From NCBI GenBank assembly GCA_026214975.1, contig CM047806.1:54329947-54393946 (forward strand): a stretch of DNA of 64,000 bases, written 5' to 3'. The position numbers and the translations under genes are program-made. The notes beneath the pieces are model-generated. The model had not been told where the DNA came from and made no database searches. It worked only from the letters and a program-made list of their open reading frames with translations. Within the stretch, counting starts at the first letter, position 1; each line of letters begins with the position of its first letter. The DNA is from Gentiana macrophylla. Its lineage: Eukaryota > Streptophyta > Magnoliopsida > Gentianales > Gentianaceae. Shown here piece after piece: positions 47,503 to 59,136 of this stretch.

Positions 47503-47906
47503 ATATAGTCACTCAAGGTTTCCATAATTTTACACAATGACTAAACTACCCTAAAAAATTAAATACAATCAATGATACACGATACATCATAGTGCCGTAA
47601 TACCCCCATCAAGTGGGAGCGTGAAGATCTCGAACGCCCAACTTGCGCAATAAAAATTCAAACTGTTGACGACCCAACGCCTTCGTAAAAATATCCGCCA
47701 ATTGATGCCGCGTGAGGCACATACGATGAAAAGAAATCAAACCATCCGTGATCGCATCCCGCACGGGCCGACAACCGCCTCAATATCTTCGTGCGTCATG
47801 AAAAATATATAGCCACTCATGGCTTCTATAATTTTATACAATGACTAAACTACCTCAATAATTAAATACAATCAATGATACACAATACATCATAGTGTCA
47901 TAACAC
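47503..47906 (-). mobile_element. Internally deleted copia remnant with flanking repeats
   Basis: Two direct repeats of about 100 bp (47503-47606 and 47804-47906, both containing AATTAAATACAATCAATGAT and ACATCATAGTG) flank about 200 bp. On the minus strand those 200 bp encode the end of copia RNase H (QLADIFTKALGRQQFEFLLR, then KLGVRDLHAPT, stop). The repeats look like LTR pieces of an element that lost most of its interior. Confidence 0.65.
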
Positions 47907-49017
47907 CTAAATATGGCCTATATATTAATTGTATTTTTGCCAGCAGCGTGATGATATCTGATGATATCTTGCTCGTTTTAGTACCATCACTAACGAACCC
48001 AAGGTGCACTGCTCCACTTTTCGAATCGCCCCAACAATTTTCATGTTTTTTCCGGTCTAATTCATAATTATACACACACAACACAATGGTATTTACAATG
48101 GAAAATTTTTGTACACAGAATATGTCTACACAAAATCTAAACCATTTAATGGTTTTAGTGAAAAAATAAAATGAAAATAATGTCAACCCTTTGGTTCACT
48201 TTATGTGACTTTTTGTGTAGGTATAATGGGTGCCTAAATCACATCATTTACAATATAAGTAACCCTTTTTGAAGTAATGTTTTTATCACTTGTGTCAATC
48301 TAAATTCCTTCAAAATCTCAATTTTAGGTAAATATCATTGATTAATGAATCCTAAATACATCCCTTGATAATTATCTCTTTAAGTTAAAAGAGCCATACT
48401 TCCGGTCAAACACAGCTTTATCGACGGTTTAATAATCCACAAAATCTTATTCAAAATGACAACAATACCCTTAATTAAAAATTTGCGGTTTTACAAATAT
48501 TGTTATCCTTGTGAGCATAACTCATTCACACCAGAAGCCCTATTTTTTATCTCTAAAATAATATAAAATAATACATATCTCTATTTTACAACATCTCAAT
48601 TCAGAACACTCCACAACAGCATCCCGATCCCTATCTTTAACCATTAATATAGAGATAGTGCTTTTAAAATACTGATAAAGGCTTCCACAAATGAGGCGAT
48701 ACAATGCTCATCGACTCTAAAATAGAGATAAGGATGAGACATCACATGATGATTTTCGGGGAATTTCCACTTTTTATTTTTATTTTAGTGATATATAAGA
48801 CCACCGTATACTGGCTTCACATACAACGCTTACTACCAATTCCATCAAGTTATTATTGATGTTCATATCAAAGCAAATGCAAAAATTCAGACTGATGCAA
48901 GAAAATAATAAAACATCAAGTCAACAATGAGCTAAAGCCAATTTTTTCTCCCCCATAACCTAGATAAGGATTTGAAGGCAACATATTTAATTATGGAAGG
49001 TTGAGGTTCATCTATCA

Positions 49018-49067
<50 letters not shown>

Positions 49068-49930
49068 AGAAATGTATTATCACCCGGAGATGGTCATCCT
49101 TGCTAAATCACGTATAATGTAATGCTATAAGATTTTAAATTGATAAGTGAGTATAATCGAACATTGTTTTTAATTGAAGATGGACCAGACGACATGCTAC
49201 ACTCATTGAATCAAGCAAGACTTATCTGATGAAAGTGACGCAAATATCTAAAAGTGACTATCGAAATTGAAGTGATAATTAAAGGTGTAAAGCCGGACCG
49301 TTTGATCAAGTCCTGATCACAAGTTAATATTAGTGGAGGCTACGGCATTAACTTCACGTCATTCCAAGCCGCAACCTATGACATCAAACAATATATCCAT
49401 TATACATATACGTAGGCCACAAGACGAAAATAAGACTTTCGCTTCCACCAATGCGATTTAACGCAAGCGCATTTAATGCATTTGAAATAATACAACAGGT
49501 CAATCAATAAGGACCGCTTCATTGCTCTAAACGGTTGTTTTTCAAATCTATGAATAAAGAAGGTAGAAACCCAAGGGCCTATAAATGCAAGACTTCAAAG
49601 ATACAAGAAGACTACTGAACTAACACTGAAGCTATTCATATTCTCAAGCTATTGCACCCAATGGGAAACTCTACAACACTTAAAGCTTACGGTTCTCAAA
49701 CTCTACAACACTTAAAGCTTTTACTCCTAAATTATGCTAATGTACGTACCATGCTTCGAGTGTCCATCATGAACACCTTTTGACAATGAAATTGTTGGCA
49801 TCATTGTTTGCCCCAAACGGTATGGGCCCCTCCTTCAATTCGAAAGGCCAACCGATGACACTCTGAGATACCTCACGCAAAGCAAAGATAAAAACAATAA
49901 AATAAGAACAAACAAGGAAAATGTTGTGAG
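47907..49930. other. AT-rich intergenic DNA
   Basis: No gene recognised. It includes a 45-T tract at 49021-49065 and a 23-bp word (AAACTCTACAACACTTAAAG and on) repeated at 49666-49688 and 49698-49720. The stretch 49300-49870 may be an old LTR, but I cannot show it. Confidence 0.45.
49021..49065. repeat. Poly-T tract of about 45 bases
   Basis: Uninterrupted T run. Its exact length is likely to vary with sequencing error. Confidence 0.9.
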
Positions 49931-49933
49931 TAA

Positions 49934-50588
49934 GAGCACATGCAATAGTGAAGCACTTTCCATTGGCACTTTATCCTACATGTCCACATTATGTCTTACA
50001 TGTCCACATTGCCTCTTTCTTGTTCACAATGTAGATCACAATAGCAAAAAAGAACGACCCACCTTTATTCTATCAAAATACAAATTTCTCACAACATTTT
50101 CACCAGTATATAATTTTGAGAGATTTTATGCAAGAATTCAAGTATAGAACGTTATACCAAGCGACATACATTGTAGCCTTCATTTTTACTCTCTTCACAT
50201 AATACATTTTTATCGCACATGGATGCTAAAATGAGTGGTTGTAATATATATGCAACTTTGGAAACCTTCCTACCACTATTATATTTTAAAATTTCACATA
50301 TAATTTTACTACCACATTCATCAATAATGCTAAAATAAATATAAAAACACTATACTAAAATAAATTTAAAATAAAAAAAAATACTAATTAATGAATTTTC
50401 TTTTTTTCCTTTTTTTTTTGTACGCCAGAAAGTGAGCAGGATTGTGGTTTTGTCCACAACCGCATTGCCAATCATCTTATTAACAACTTGGATTTTAAAG
50501 CTATTGTAGCTATATTAAAAAACCACATTGTCACTTCTTACAAAAAGTACACATCACATTGGCATTTTTAGACCTATTGCATGTGCTC
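49934..50588. mobile_element. MITE with TAA target duplication (PIF/Harbinger-like)
   Basis: 655 bp. The 15-bp ends GAGCACATGCAATAG and CTATTGCATGTGCTC are perfect inverted repeats. The flanks are TAA on both sides (49931-49933 and 50589-50591). A 3-bp TAA/TTA duplication is typical of PIF/Harbinger MITEs. The interior is AT-rich and non-coding. Confidence 0.75.
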
Positions 50589-50590
50589 TA

Positions 50591-50830
50591 AAAACACATG
50601 CAATAGAAGAACACCTCATATTGGCTATTTCTCTCAAAAGAATCAAAAAATTTCTACGTGTCCATATTATCACTTTCTTTTCCACATTGAAGACCACAAT
50701 AGCCAAAATGAAGAATCCACTTTTTCTTTTTTAAAGTAAAATAAAAAGAAGAAAGGAGAGAAACGAATGAGATGTAAAGGAGAGAGAAAATTGTTTTATT
50801 TGTTTTGATTATTTTATTCAAAACAATGAG
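50591..50830. mobile_element. Second, truncated copy of the same MITE
   Basis: Starts AAACACATGCAATAGAAGAACAC and follows the first copy's 5' part (ACGTGTCCATATTATC, then CACAATAGCCAAAA against CACAATAGCAAAAA). No matching right end was found. It begins directly at the right duplication of the first copy, so one inserted at the edge of the other. Confidence 0.5.
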
Positions 50831-52109
50831 AATAATGTTGCATGACAGTTCCACTATCCCACCCACAACAAAATGTTTTATTTCACGATTTAAGTCGCTT
50901 ATCAGAAGCTTCACTAAAATAAAGATATCATAAGATCGAAAATTACCTATTCCCAATGCGAAATACGCCTTATCAGATGCGCTTCAAAGGTTCGAGGAAG
51001 TACTTCGAATGTGTCTTATCCAGACGCCGCTACCAGCCATGGAATATTGCTTGGTGTCTCAAGGAGATTCAGATAGCTATGAGCCTTGGAATTTGTTTAG
51101 CCCTGAATATGTTACTCCTCTGTTTTTATCATCAATTTTGATGAATTCACACAGACTAAAAAAATGATAAAATGTTTAAAATATGTTGTAAACTGACAAT
51201 ATTATCCCTTCTTATTTTACATATTCTATCTCGTAGATTGTGTACTTTTCTAATCCGTACTTTGTGACAATTGCTTGTCTTTTGATTTTTTTCCCCACTA
51301 TACCAAAGGGGCTGTTGGTGTTCTGAAAATTGGGGAGTGGATCCATTATTTATGGATATGAGAGTAAGGTAAAACTTTGGTTTAATTGTATTATAATAAA
51401 AAAGTGATGGTAAGAATGGAAAATAATACTCCATCCGCTCTATTTAATCGCGATAATACACAAACAAAAATATATTCATTTTTTTAGGCAAAAGATGTTT
51501 TTTTATTAAGCGCTATCAAACGCATAGAGCAGACATCGATTACATCTAAGGTGGCTACAATCCCCAATCCTTAAAAGAAGTCAAAGAAATGTCTTTCCTA
51601 GATAAAGGTGATGTACATTCCCATTTCTCTTGACGAAGGAAAAGGAATGATACCGAACAAAAAGTTTAACTATTCACAAGATTTCGTGATTCTTCCTAAC
51701 TCGATAGGTCTTCCCGGGTGATCCGATCATTTGAATCAACAATAAATAGTCTCCTCAAAGATGCAACAAAGTGACAACCATAAGTTACCGCTACCGTCAA
51801 GTGAGTGGTAAAGCGCCAGAGCTACTTCCAATAATGCATTGCTGCAGATTCCAAGAGGATAGGAAAAAGATACTAAAATGACTCATTCGCTATTGCGTAG
51901 GCTTTCCCATCGCTTAACTGTTCTCCGCAAGGTCAAGGCCACAAGTAATTTTTATTTTTCCCGCACCGCTTTAATCCATCACTTGGGCCATGACACTTGC
52001 CGATCTATTCCTTCAAATAATAATAGTTCTTGAATCTCAGAGCTGTCGGCAAATTGATTTACCACCCCCTAGATATAAATATCTTCCCTTAAAAATGGCA
52101 TTGCATCTA
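50830..52109. other. Intergenic DNA, nothing firmly recognised
   Basis: Around 50960-51140 a 61-codon frame has more balanced base composition than its surroundings, but no family is recognised. 51490-52100 may be old retroelement sequence. Confidence 0.4.
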
Positions 52110-54130
52110 GAAAGTTAACAAACATAATCTAATAATGGATAAAATATATTTGTCATAGACTTCTTGTGTGTACACCCACACTCATATAGTAGTGTTTTAC
52201 AAATAGTAGTTTCACACACTAGGCCACTTGGCCAATACAAGTTTAGACAAGTGTCACTATTCTGATAATGTCTATCTAGAAATATATCTTGAATTAATTT
52301 ATTTCTCAACATTCCCTCAAACTGAATGTAGAACAAAGTGACAACATTCGGCTTTGCTTCGAGACTTGCCAATTGAGGGCCGTAATGTTTTGGTAAGAAC
52401 ATCACCTAGTTGCATGGATAAGGGCACAAATTGCATTGACAGCTTGCTTGTTGTTGACTTGATTCCTCACATAGTGAATATCAACCTCTATATGCTTTGT
52501 TCTAGCATGATAGACAAAGGTTGTGAGCCAAGTAAATAGCACCGAGATTATCTCGACCAGAAATAGAGCTTTAGGCAATCGAAATTCCCATCTCGCATGT
52601 GTAGTTGCTTGATCTAGAACAGTTCAGATGACAAATTTGCTAGATCTATACTCAGATTCTGCTAAAGACCTTGACACAACACTTTGTTTCTTAGAGCTCT
52701 AGGAGACCAATGATCCACCAACAAAGACACAGATCCTCGCAAAGATTTCCGTCCGCAGGATAGCAGCCCAATCTGCATCAAAAGCCAATTAACTCTGGAG
52801 GGATCCACCACTTTAAAACACGAGGTCATAGTGTGTGGTTCCTTTACATATCCGAGGAGCTTCTTGAGGCATGCCAGTGAACTTGAGTAGGATGTCGCAT
52901 GAACTGCCTCAAGTAATTAACAGAATATGCAATATCAGGGCCTGGTGCAAAGTCAAGTATCAGAGCCTCCAACGGCACTTCTATAATTTTTGGAGAGTGC
53001 ATAGCTCTCCCGATCGAAGTAAGTGTTTACTGTGTACCATAGGTGTTGTACTGTGTGGATTTATGTGATCCAAATTAGAATTTCTTCAAAAGTCGTGAGG
53101 CATAATGTCCTTGGGTCAAATATAGATCATCGAGTTTCTATGTGCTTCCATCCCTGAATGAAATGAGCCACATGACCAAGATCCTTAAGAGAGAATCTTG
53201 AGTGTAACAATTGCACAAACTTCAGACGTGCCTTGTGAGTTTCCCGTGACTAAAATGTCATCTACATAAACAAGTACATACATAAGACAATTGTCGGCTT
53301 TTAGGATAAAAGAGATGAATCAAAAATTGATCGATGGAATCCCTCACCCAACATCTGTAGATTTTAATGCTCCAAACCAAGCCCTAGTGCATGTTTAAGA
53401 CCATAGAGTGCTTTTTTAAGTTTGCACACATAATGTGGTTTTTGTGCATCAACAAAACCTTCAGTTGTTCCATGTACACATCCTCCATCAAAGCTCCATT
53501 AAGAAAGGCATTATCAATGTCTACTTGATGAATATGCTAGTTTTTGTTAATCAACAGGGCCAAGACAAGTCCGATAGTAGATGCCTTAGACGCAGGCTAA
53601 AAGTTTCTCAGTAAAATCAACATCACAGTCCGATGAAAGCCTTTTCCACAAACCTTGATTTGTGCTTGATAATAGTACCATCATGCTTCAAATTTAAGTT
53701 TGAATACTCCACTTGCATCCTACAAGATGGTGACTCGAACCGGAGAAACAAGAATCCAAGTTTTATTCTTGTGCAGAGCATCAAATTCTGCAGTCATGGC
53801 TTGCTTCCACTCAGGACAGGACAATGCTTCTGAGACCTTAGTAGGTTCAGAAAGGTGAGCAGGCAGGATAGTGGATTTGAGTTGTGTGGAGTAGGTCTTA
53901 GGTTTAAATATCCCGCTTTTAGACTGTCTCTGCATGTGATGTCTTTGTGGGGGTGGACTGGATGATACAGAGGTGTATGTCGGCTTTGGTGACTTGACCT
54001 CTAAAAATCGATAAATTAATCTGGTGGAACTAATCGATAAACCAAGACCGAGAATGATGGTCGGGCTTCGCTTAAGTATATTCGCTATATGAAAGTCACT
54101 TTGATGAAGTGCAATCGAGTTTCTTCTCAA
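52110..54130 (-). mobile_element. Copia remnant E (RT to 3' LTR)
   Basis: On the minus strand: RT N-terminus (53860-53740, CPEWKQAMTAEFDALHKNKT), the YVDD box (about 53276-53250, VLVYVDDILVT), RNase H with the complement of a TKHIEVD-like stretch near 52490, a purine tract (TTTGAGGGAA) and a 3' LTR ending at 52311 (TGTTGAGAAATA). Many stops. The left LTR edge (about 52110) is approximate and the 5' half is missing. Confidence 0.7.
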
Positions 54131-54950
54131 GTCAACGCACGCTTTCTAGTCTCGCCGAGTTATCTTTGAGTATATAATTGAGTTCTACATCTGGCGCTTG
54201 ATTACAAGTTTGGGAACTCGCTTTGAGCCGAAGTTTCGTCTGGTGGATAATAAATGGAGTCGGGTCCACATCTCGGGTATTTATGAGAATTCGGACAAAG
54301 ATCTTTGATTTGTTAGTGGTTTGGGATTTGTGTCTACAAATACCAAAGTTGTAATCAATGCAATGCTGTGTCTTTCAAGAATGTGTCTTTCAAAGTGTTA
54401 TTCACACACTGAAAACCTTTGTAATTTCATGCATAATAAAATATCTCATTTTCTTCGTCTGGAGTAGTCGGCACGCTACACGCTGAAACCACGTTAAATC
54501 ACTGTGTTTTCTTGTTTCGTGTTTATCAATTCCGCCATTCTTTACGCTTTGCATTCTTTAGGTGGCGTAATCTCCAACCACCATACCATAAGTCAAAGCT
54601 CCACGAAGATAAATGACCGCAATACTATTCCGTTGGCTCCATTCAATCTAGTTAATGAGGAAGTATTCTCACATTTCCTAATCCATTCCTTAGGTCCAGC
54701 CCATCGAATGTTGGCAAGTCTAACTTAGGAAGCTTGTGGGGGGTTCTTTTCGGTTCTCACTAACCCAGAGCTGTGACTGAGCTAGTATGGAAATCTAGGG
54801 GCTAAGCTCGCTAAAAAAAAAAATATTACACTAGAAAATATGTGTAGTCTAATGATCCAAAAATATTCTTAATCCAAATGCCCGACGACTTTCGATATAT
54901 CCATTAAATTTCACCCTCAAGTTAAAATCCTCATCCGCCCTCCTGCAGTA
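54131..54950. other. Unassigned, possibly a solo LTR
   Basis: 54200-54480 has LTR-like character (CATGCATAATAAAATATC late in the stretch), but no partner or primer site was found. No gene is seen. Confidence 0.35.
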
Positions 54951-55529
54951 GCTTCAATATCTATTGGATTTGCAGATCCACCAACATGTAAAGTGGGAGT
55001 GGGCAGTAATGGTGGACTTACCGGATCTTTCTAAAGATTGATCTCGTAACATCTTCTGAAATAGTAGCCATCATCTTCATCGTATCTTCAAAACGATTGA
55101 TAGACTGTCATGTTTCTTCACCAACTTCAGCTGCCCACTCTTCATCTCCAGATGACCGGCTTTCAGTTCTTCTATAGCTCGATGTGTTGTTTCAACTGAT
55201 CGCCTACCGCCTTGGCTCTGGTATTGTCGGCCATAACTCCACAGTCCGGAAGAACGGTGGCTCCGATACCAAATGTCACGAATTTGATATAAATTCGATA
55301 ATCACCGGGAAAACTCCCAGAAGTTGCAGAAATGGTAAAGAAGATAAGAGAAAATCGGGAGTAAAGGTGAGAGAATTTTATTAAGGAAGAAGAACAGATT
55401 ATAACTCCATGGATGACACATTACATCCAGATCCTTCTCCATATAACACCTACCTTTCTCCCCTAACAACTCCAACAACTTACTAACAGAAAGAGAATGC
55501 GGATGCAATGCCAAATACATCAGCTAACA
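54951..55529 (-). mobile_element. 5' end of a short-LTR Gypsy element (Reina-like)
   Basis: Minus strand: 256-bp LTR (55529-55274, TGTTAGCTGA to CGTGACA), a primer site TGGTATCGGAGCC (55271-55259), and the start of gag from about 55235 (MADNTRAKAVGDQLKQHIEL, then ELKAGHLEMKSGQLKLVK), broken after about 45 residues. The short LTR, Met-type primer and MADNTR start fit chromoviruses with small LTRs such as Reina. That lineage is inferred, since no pol is present. Confidence 0.65.
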
Positions 55530-57049
55530 ACGGTCTGCAGGGGCATAAGTGTAAAAAGACTAACCAACGTAATTTATTTAAATAAAAAGCGGCTAGATAC
55601 ATGACAGGTTTCGGATTTGTAAGGACTGACCTCAAATCGATGAAATCGATTGTGACAGAAGTTGAGAAATTCCGGCGGGGATGAATTTGAAGGGCATGTG
55701 CCAACGAGTACCGGCGACGGCTATTGATGCGCCGATGATTCGACGTTCCAAGCCCCCAACTAATCAAATCTGATCATTCTTTATCTTTATGATTTTTTTC
55801 TATCTTTCTCAGAGGGCGGAGGAGTGAATTCATAAAGAAAAAGGAAAAAAAAAAAACAATAAGCCAAGAAGTGAAAGAAATTATGTAGGATAATTAAAAG
55901 AAGGGTGTTGCTTGGAAAAAAAAAAAAATGGTGTTTTGGATTTTAGTGAAATTTGACCACGATTTTTTTCCCATTTCTTCATAAATGTCAGACCATCTTA
56001 AGGGCCTCAAATCCTGGCGGTCACCTCTTCCAAAATAGTGGTTTTAGTGGCTCAAAAACACCTAAACGAGAAAAAATTCAAATTTCAGATAACAAACCGC
56101 TTTTCTCACTTTTTTGGTCAAACAAATTAGCTTTAACCAAAGCTCCCAATTATGTAACTGATGGAAAGGGCAAGCTCCAACGGAAAAGATCCCGACGGTA
56201 CATGATGATGTTCGCCTACCCCACAAGATCAAAAGCGTCGTTGCTGATCGGCGACGCCAGCTTGCTTGATCTTTTTTTTTTTTAAGTCAACCAAACAGCG
56301 ACGTTTGGCCAATACGGCTGTCGTTGACACAAAGGGGCCGAAATTTGTGCAGATCGCAGACCGACGGGATCGGGTCCAAGCTCCAACCGGGTGGTATGGA
56401 GGAAGAAAATGGCTAATAGGAGGGGAAGTTGTTGGGTGAAGGCAGAGGTGCTGTATTTGGAGTACTACCGGGAGGAGGCTGTGGGTTTTGGGCGATCGGG
56501 CAAGGGAAGATTTTTGTGATTGGATGAAAGTATTTTTTAAACAAAAGGGTAGTATTGTCGTTTAGCCAAAATTGGGATAAAATTGCCCTGACCGAATTTT
56601 TTAGCCACCATATATAATAACATTTTTATGACAATCTATTTTAAAAAACTGAAAATTTTTTTTACGGGACATTAACTATATTTAAGGATTTTATAATCGT
56701 TTTATCGTTGAAGTACTCTTTAATATTCATGTTTTTTTCTACTGTGCATTAAATTAATTCAAACAGAAGGATAAGATGTTTCAACCCTTTTTTATCATAT
56801 ACTACTTGCCTATTTTGAATTTTTGTTACCTCTCCTGGCGGAAAAAAATAAAAAAACAGAACTCCTAATACAATGCAGCTGAACCCAGTCGATAATACGT
56901 CTACATACACACTCTTTCATCCGGCTCGCATTAACTGAACCCTCGATGTGGTCCACATACAAGAAAACATGAAGCGGTTAGCTCGTTGACCCTATGAACC
57001 TTGCAAAAAAAATTGTACGTGGTGGTTGTTTCTCATTGACTTTACCGAC
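55530..57049. other. Upstream region of the sulfate transporter gene, no gene recognised
   Basis: 55950-56560 is GC-richer than its surroundings and could be a decayed gene. I could not match it to a family on either strand. The rest is AT-rich. Confidence 0.4.
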
Positions 57050-57064
57050 ACACGTGTATAAAAA
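57050..57064 (+). promoter_or_regulatory. Likely promoter of the transporter: G-box-like site and TATA box
   Basis: ACACGTGT, a palindromic ACGT-core site (57050-57057), overlaps TATAAAAA (57057-57064). Transcription would start near 57090-57095. The region from there to 59105 would then be leader plus leader intron. A donor-like CCG|GTAGGT lies at 57240/57241 and another, AAAG|GTACGA, near 57591. This is a prediction only. Confidence 0.4.
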
Positions 57065-57633
57065 TATTTAAAATAAATAAATAAAAGATCTTTCTTTTCA
57101 AAACTTGCGGAAAATAAATAAACAAAAATCTCAATCGAAATATTTTTCATTTATTATTATTTCTTCTGTTGTTAATCTCCTGAAGTTTTTGGTTAATTGC
57201 TCCTACAGGATATCATTGTTCTTGCTCATCACATTCACCGGTAGGTTTTTATATATCCTGCAATTATATATCATGAAATTAACCTCTTGAATTAAATTCA
57301 TAGTAATTTATCAATCACTGAAAACCCTTGAAGAAATTCAGAAGATTTATCTGGAATTTTGAGCAGATTTTCTCTTTTAATTATTGTTTTTATTCTTTCT
57401 GTGTGGTGAGAATATATATATATAATTAATACATTTTATTGAACTTGGAATTTAGGACCATCGAATGTGGGAATTTTGCTGATTAATTTGAAGGTGGTGA
57501 TTACTTGTTCTTTGGTTAATTCTTCTTACGATCTTTGTCAAGTTGGCAGCTCCACTATTAGTGGAGCTTATTGAAAAGGCAGCTTTATAAAGGTACGACT
57601 ATTAGTATTTTTCATTTTTAAATTAATTCTTGC

Positions 57634-57634
57634 A

Positions 57635-57687
<53 letters not shown>
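57634..57687. repeat. (AT)n microsatellite
   Basis: A run of A followed by about 22 AT units in the presumed leader intron of the transporter gene. Confidence 0.9.
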
Positions 57688-57689
<2 letters not shown>

Positions 57690-59136
57690 ATTATTACACA
57701 ATCAGTCAAAAACTCATATAAAACTATGCAGATACTACAAACGTAACAACGTAGCTTTTATGTGTTTTTCATGACTTGACCATCAAACGATTTATAATCA
57801 AGCTCCATTCTACTTGTCTTTTTTTTTTAAAAGGCATTATTCTGAGATTACGTGGTTGGTGTTAATTTTGCTTTTGGGAAATGATGGTTTGGGGACATAA
57901 TATTCTTCTGGAATGGGTCCCAGCAGCAATATGAGGGGCTATAGTGTTGTGAAGTTGAAGCATGATTGTGACTTTATTTTAGGAGTCAAACATAAACTGT
58001 TCTTTTTCTGCCTTTTGTTGGAAAAGTTGTTCTTGTGGGGTGGGGGTAATTGACCAGTATTGAGTTTCAAAATAGAAAATTCTTCCCTATTCATTTTATT
58101 TGCATTGTGGCTTTATGTGGTTGAATCAACCATACAAGCCAATTTAATTTGAAAACGTGTGAGCCTCAGATTCAACTACGTTTGTTAATTTTCCATTGTT
58201 TGCATCATTCTGATTAGTCTAACAAATGCAATACATATTAAGCACACTTTTTCTTAAAATATTATTCATTATGCTTAATTACGCTATGAAGAGCAGCCTT
58301 TTGTGTAAACAGAAAGTGTAGCATCACTAATCATAGATAAAACAAAAAAGAGCTCTCATGATATTGCCTAGTGGTGAAGAAATTGGATGTCAGAATGACA
58401 AATTTGGGACTCAAGAAATTCTGAGTGTGATGCTCGAATCTCGTAAAGCGAACAACTTCTTCAAAGATCTCTGAAGATAAATGGCAAATTCTCATGACAC
58501 TCGAGCCATTATATTACATGATTAACCTTCCACTCATTCCATGAGACAGAGAGTGCTGGGCATTTCTGTTGTGGTTTAACTGCTTAACAAAAGAGAGTAA
58601 AAAAAAAGAGGAGTGGTGAGGTGAGGTGGGGTGGTGGGGTTAAAGTGCATATAGGTTTATAGCTCCCTACTCATAAGTAAACCTCTTAGAGTTGTTAAAT
58701 GTCAGCACTGATGCATTGAACCACTTTGGTCATTTTAAGTGAAGGTTAATTAATGACATTTCAAGAAAATCCCACAAATCATTTAGTCAAAATCTTGCAC
58801 TGAGAATCATATGTATGGTTTATATTTCTCAATGAACATGTATTAGTATGAAAAAATGATCTAGGTTCCTTTTTTTAATACCTACTCCTCCAATTAGGTA
58901 GCTTTCACCTCTCACTTTCAGATATTGTTATAAAAGCTTTTTTCCTTGTTCAAAACTTTTGATTACTAAATACAATATACATTTATGTAAGCTCTAGGTA
59001 AAGTGTAGGAAGGCTAGGCCAAATGCATGATTGAAAGAATTCTAATTTAGGAATTATATATATTCAGCCATTGAAAAATAAAATTATGTTTTTTTAATTT
59101 TGTAGGTGACAGATTGGTCTCCTGAAACTTGAGACA

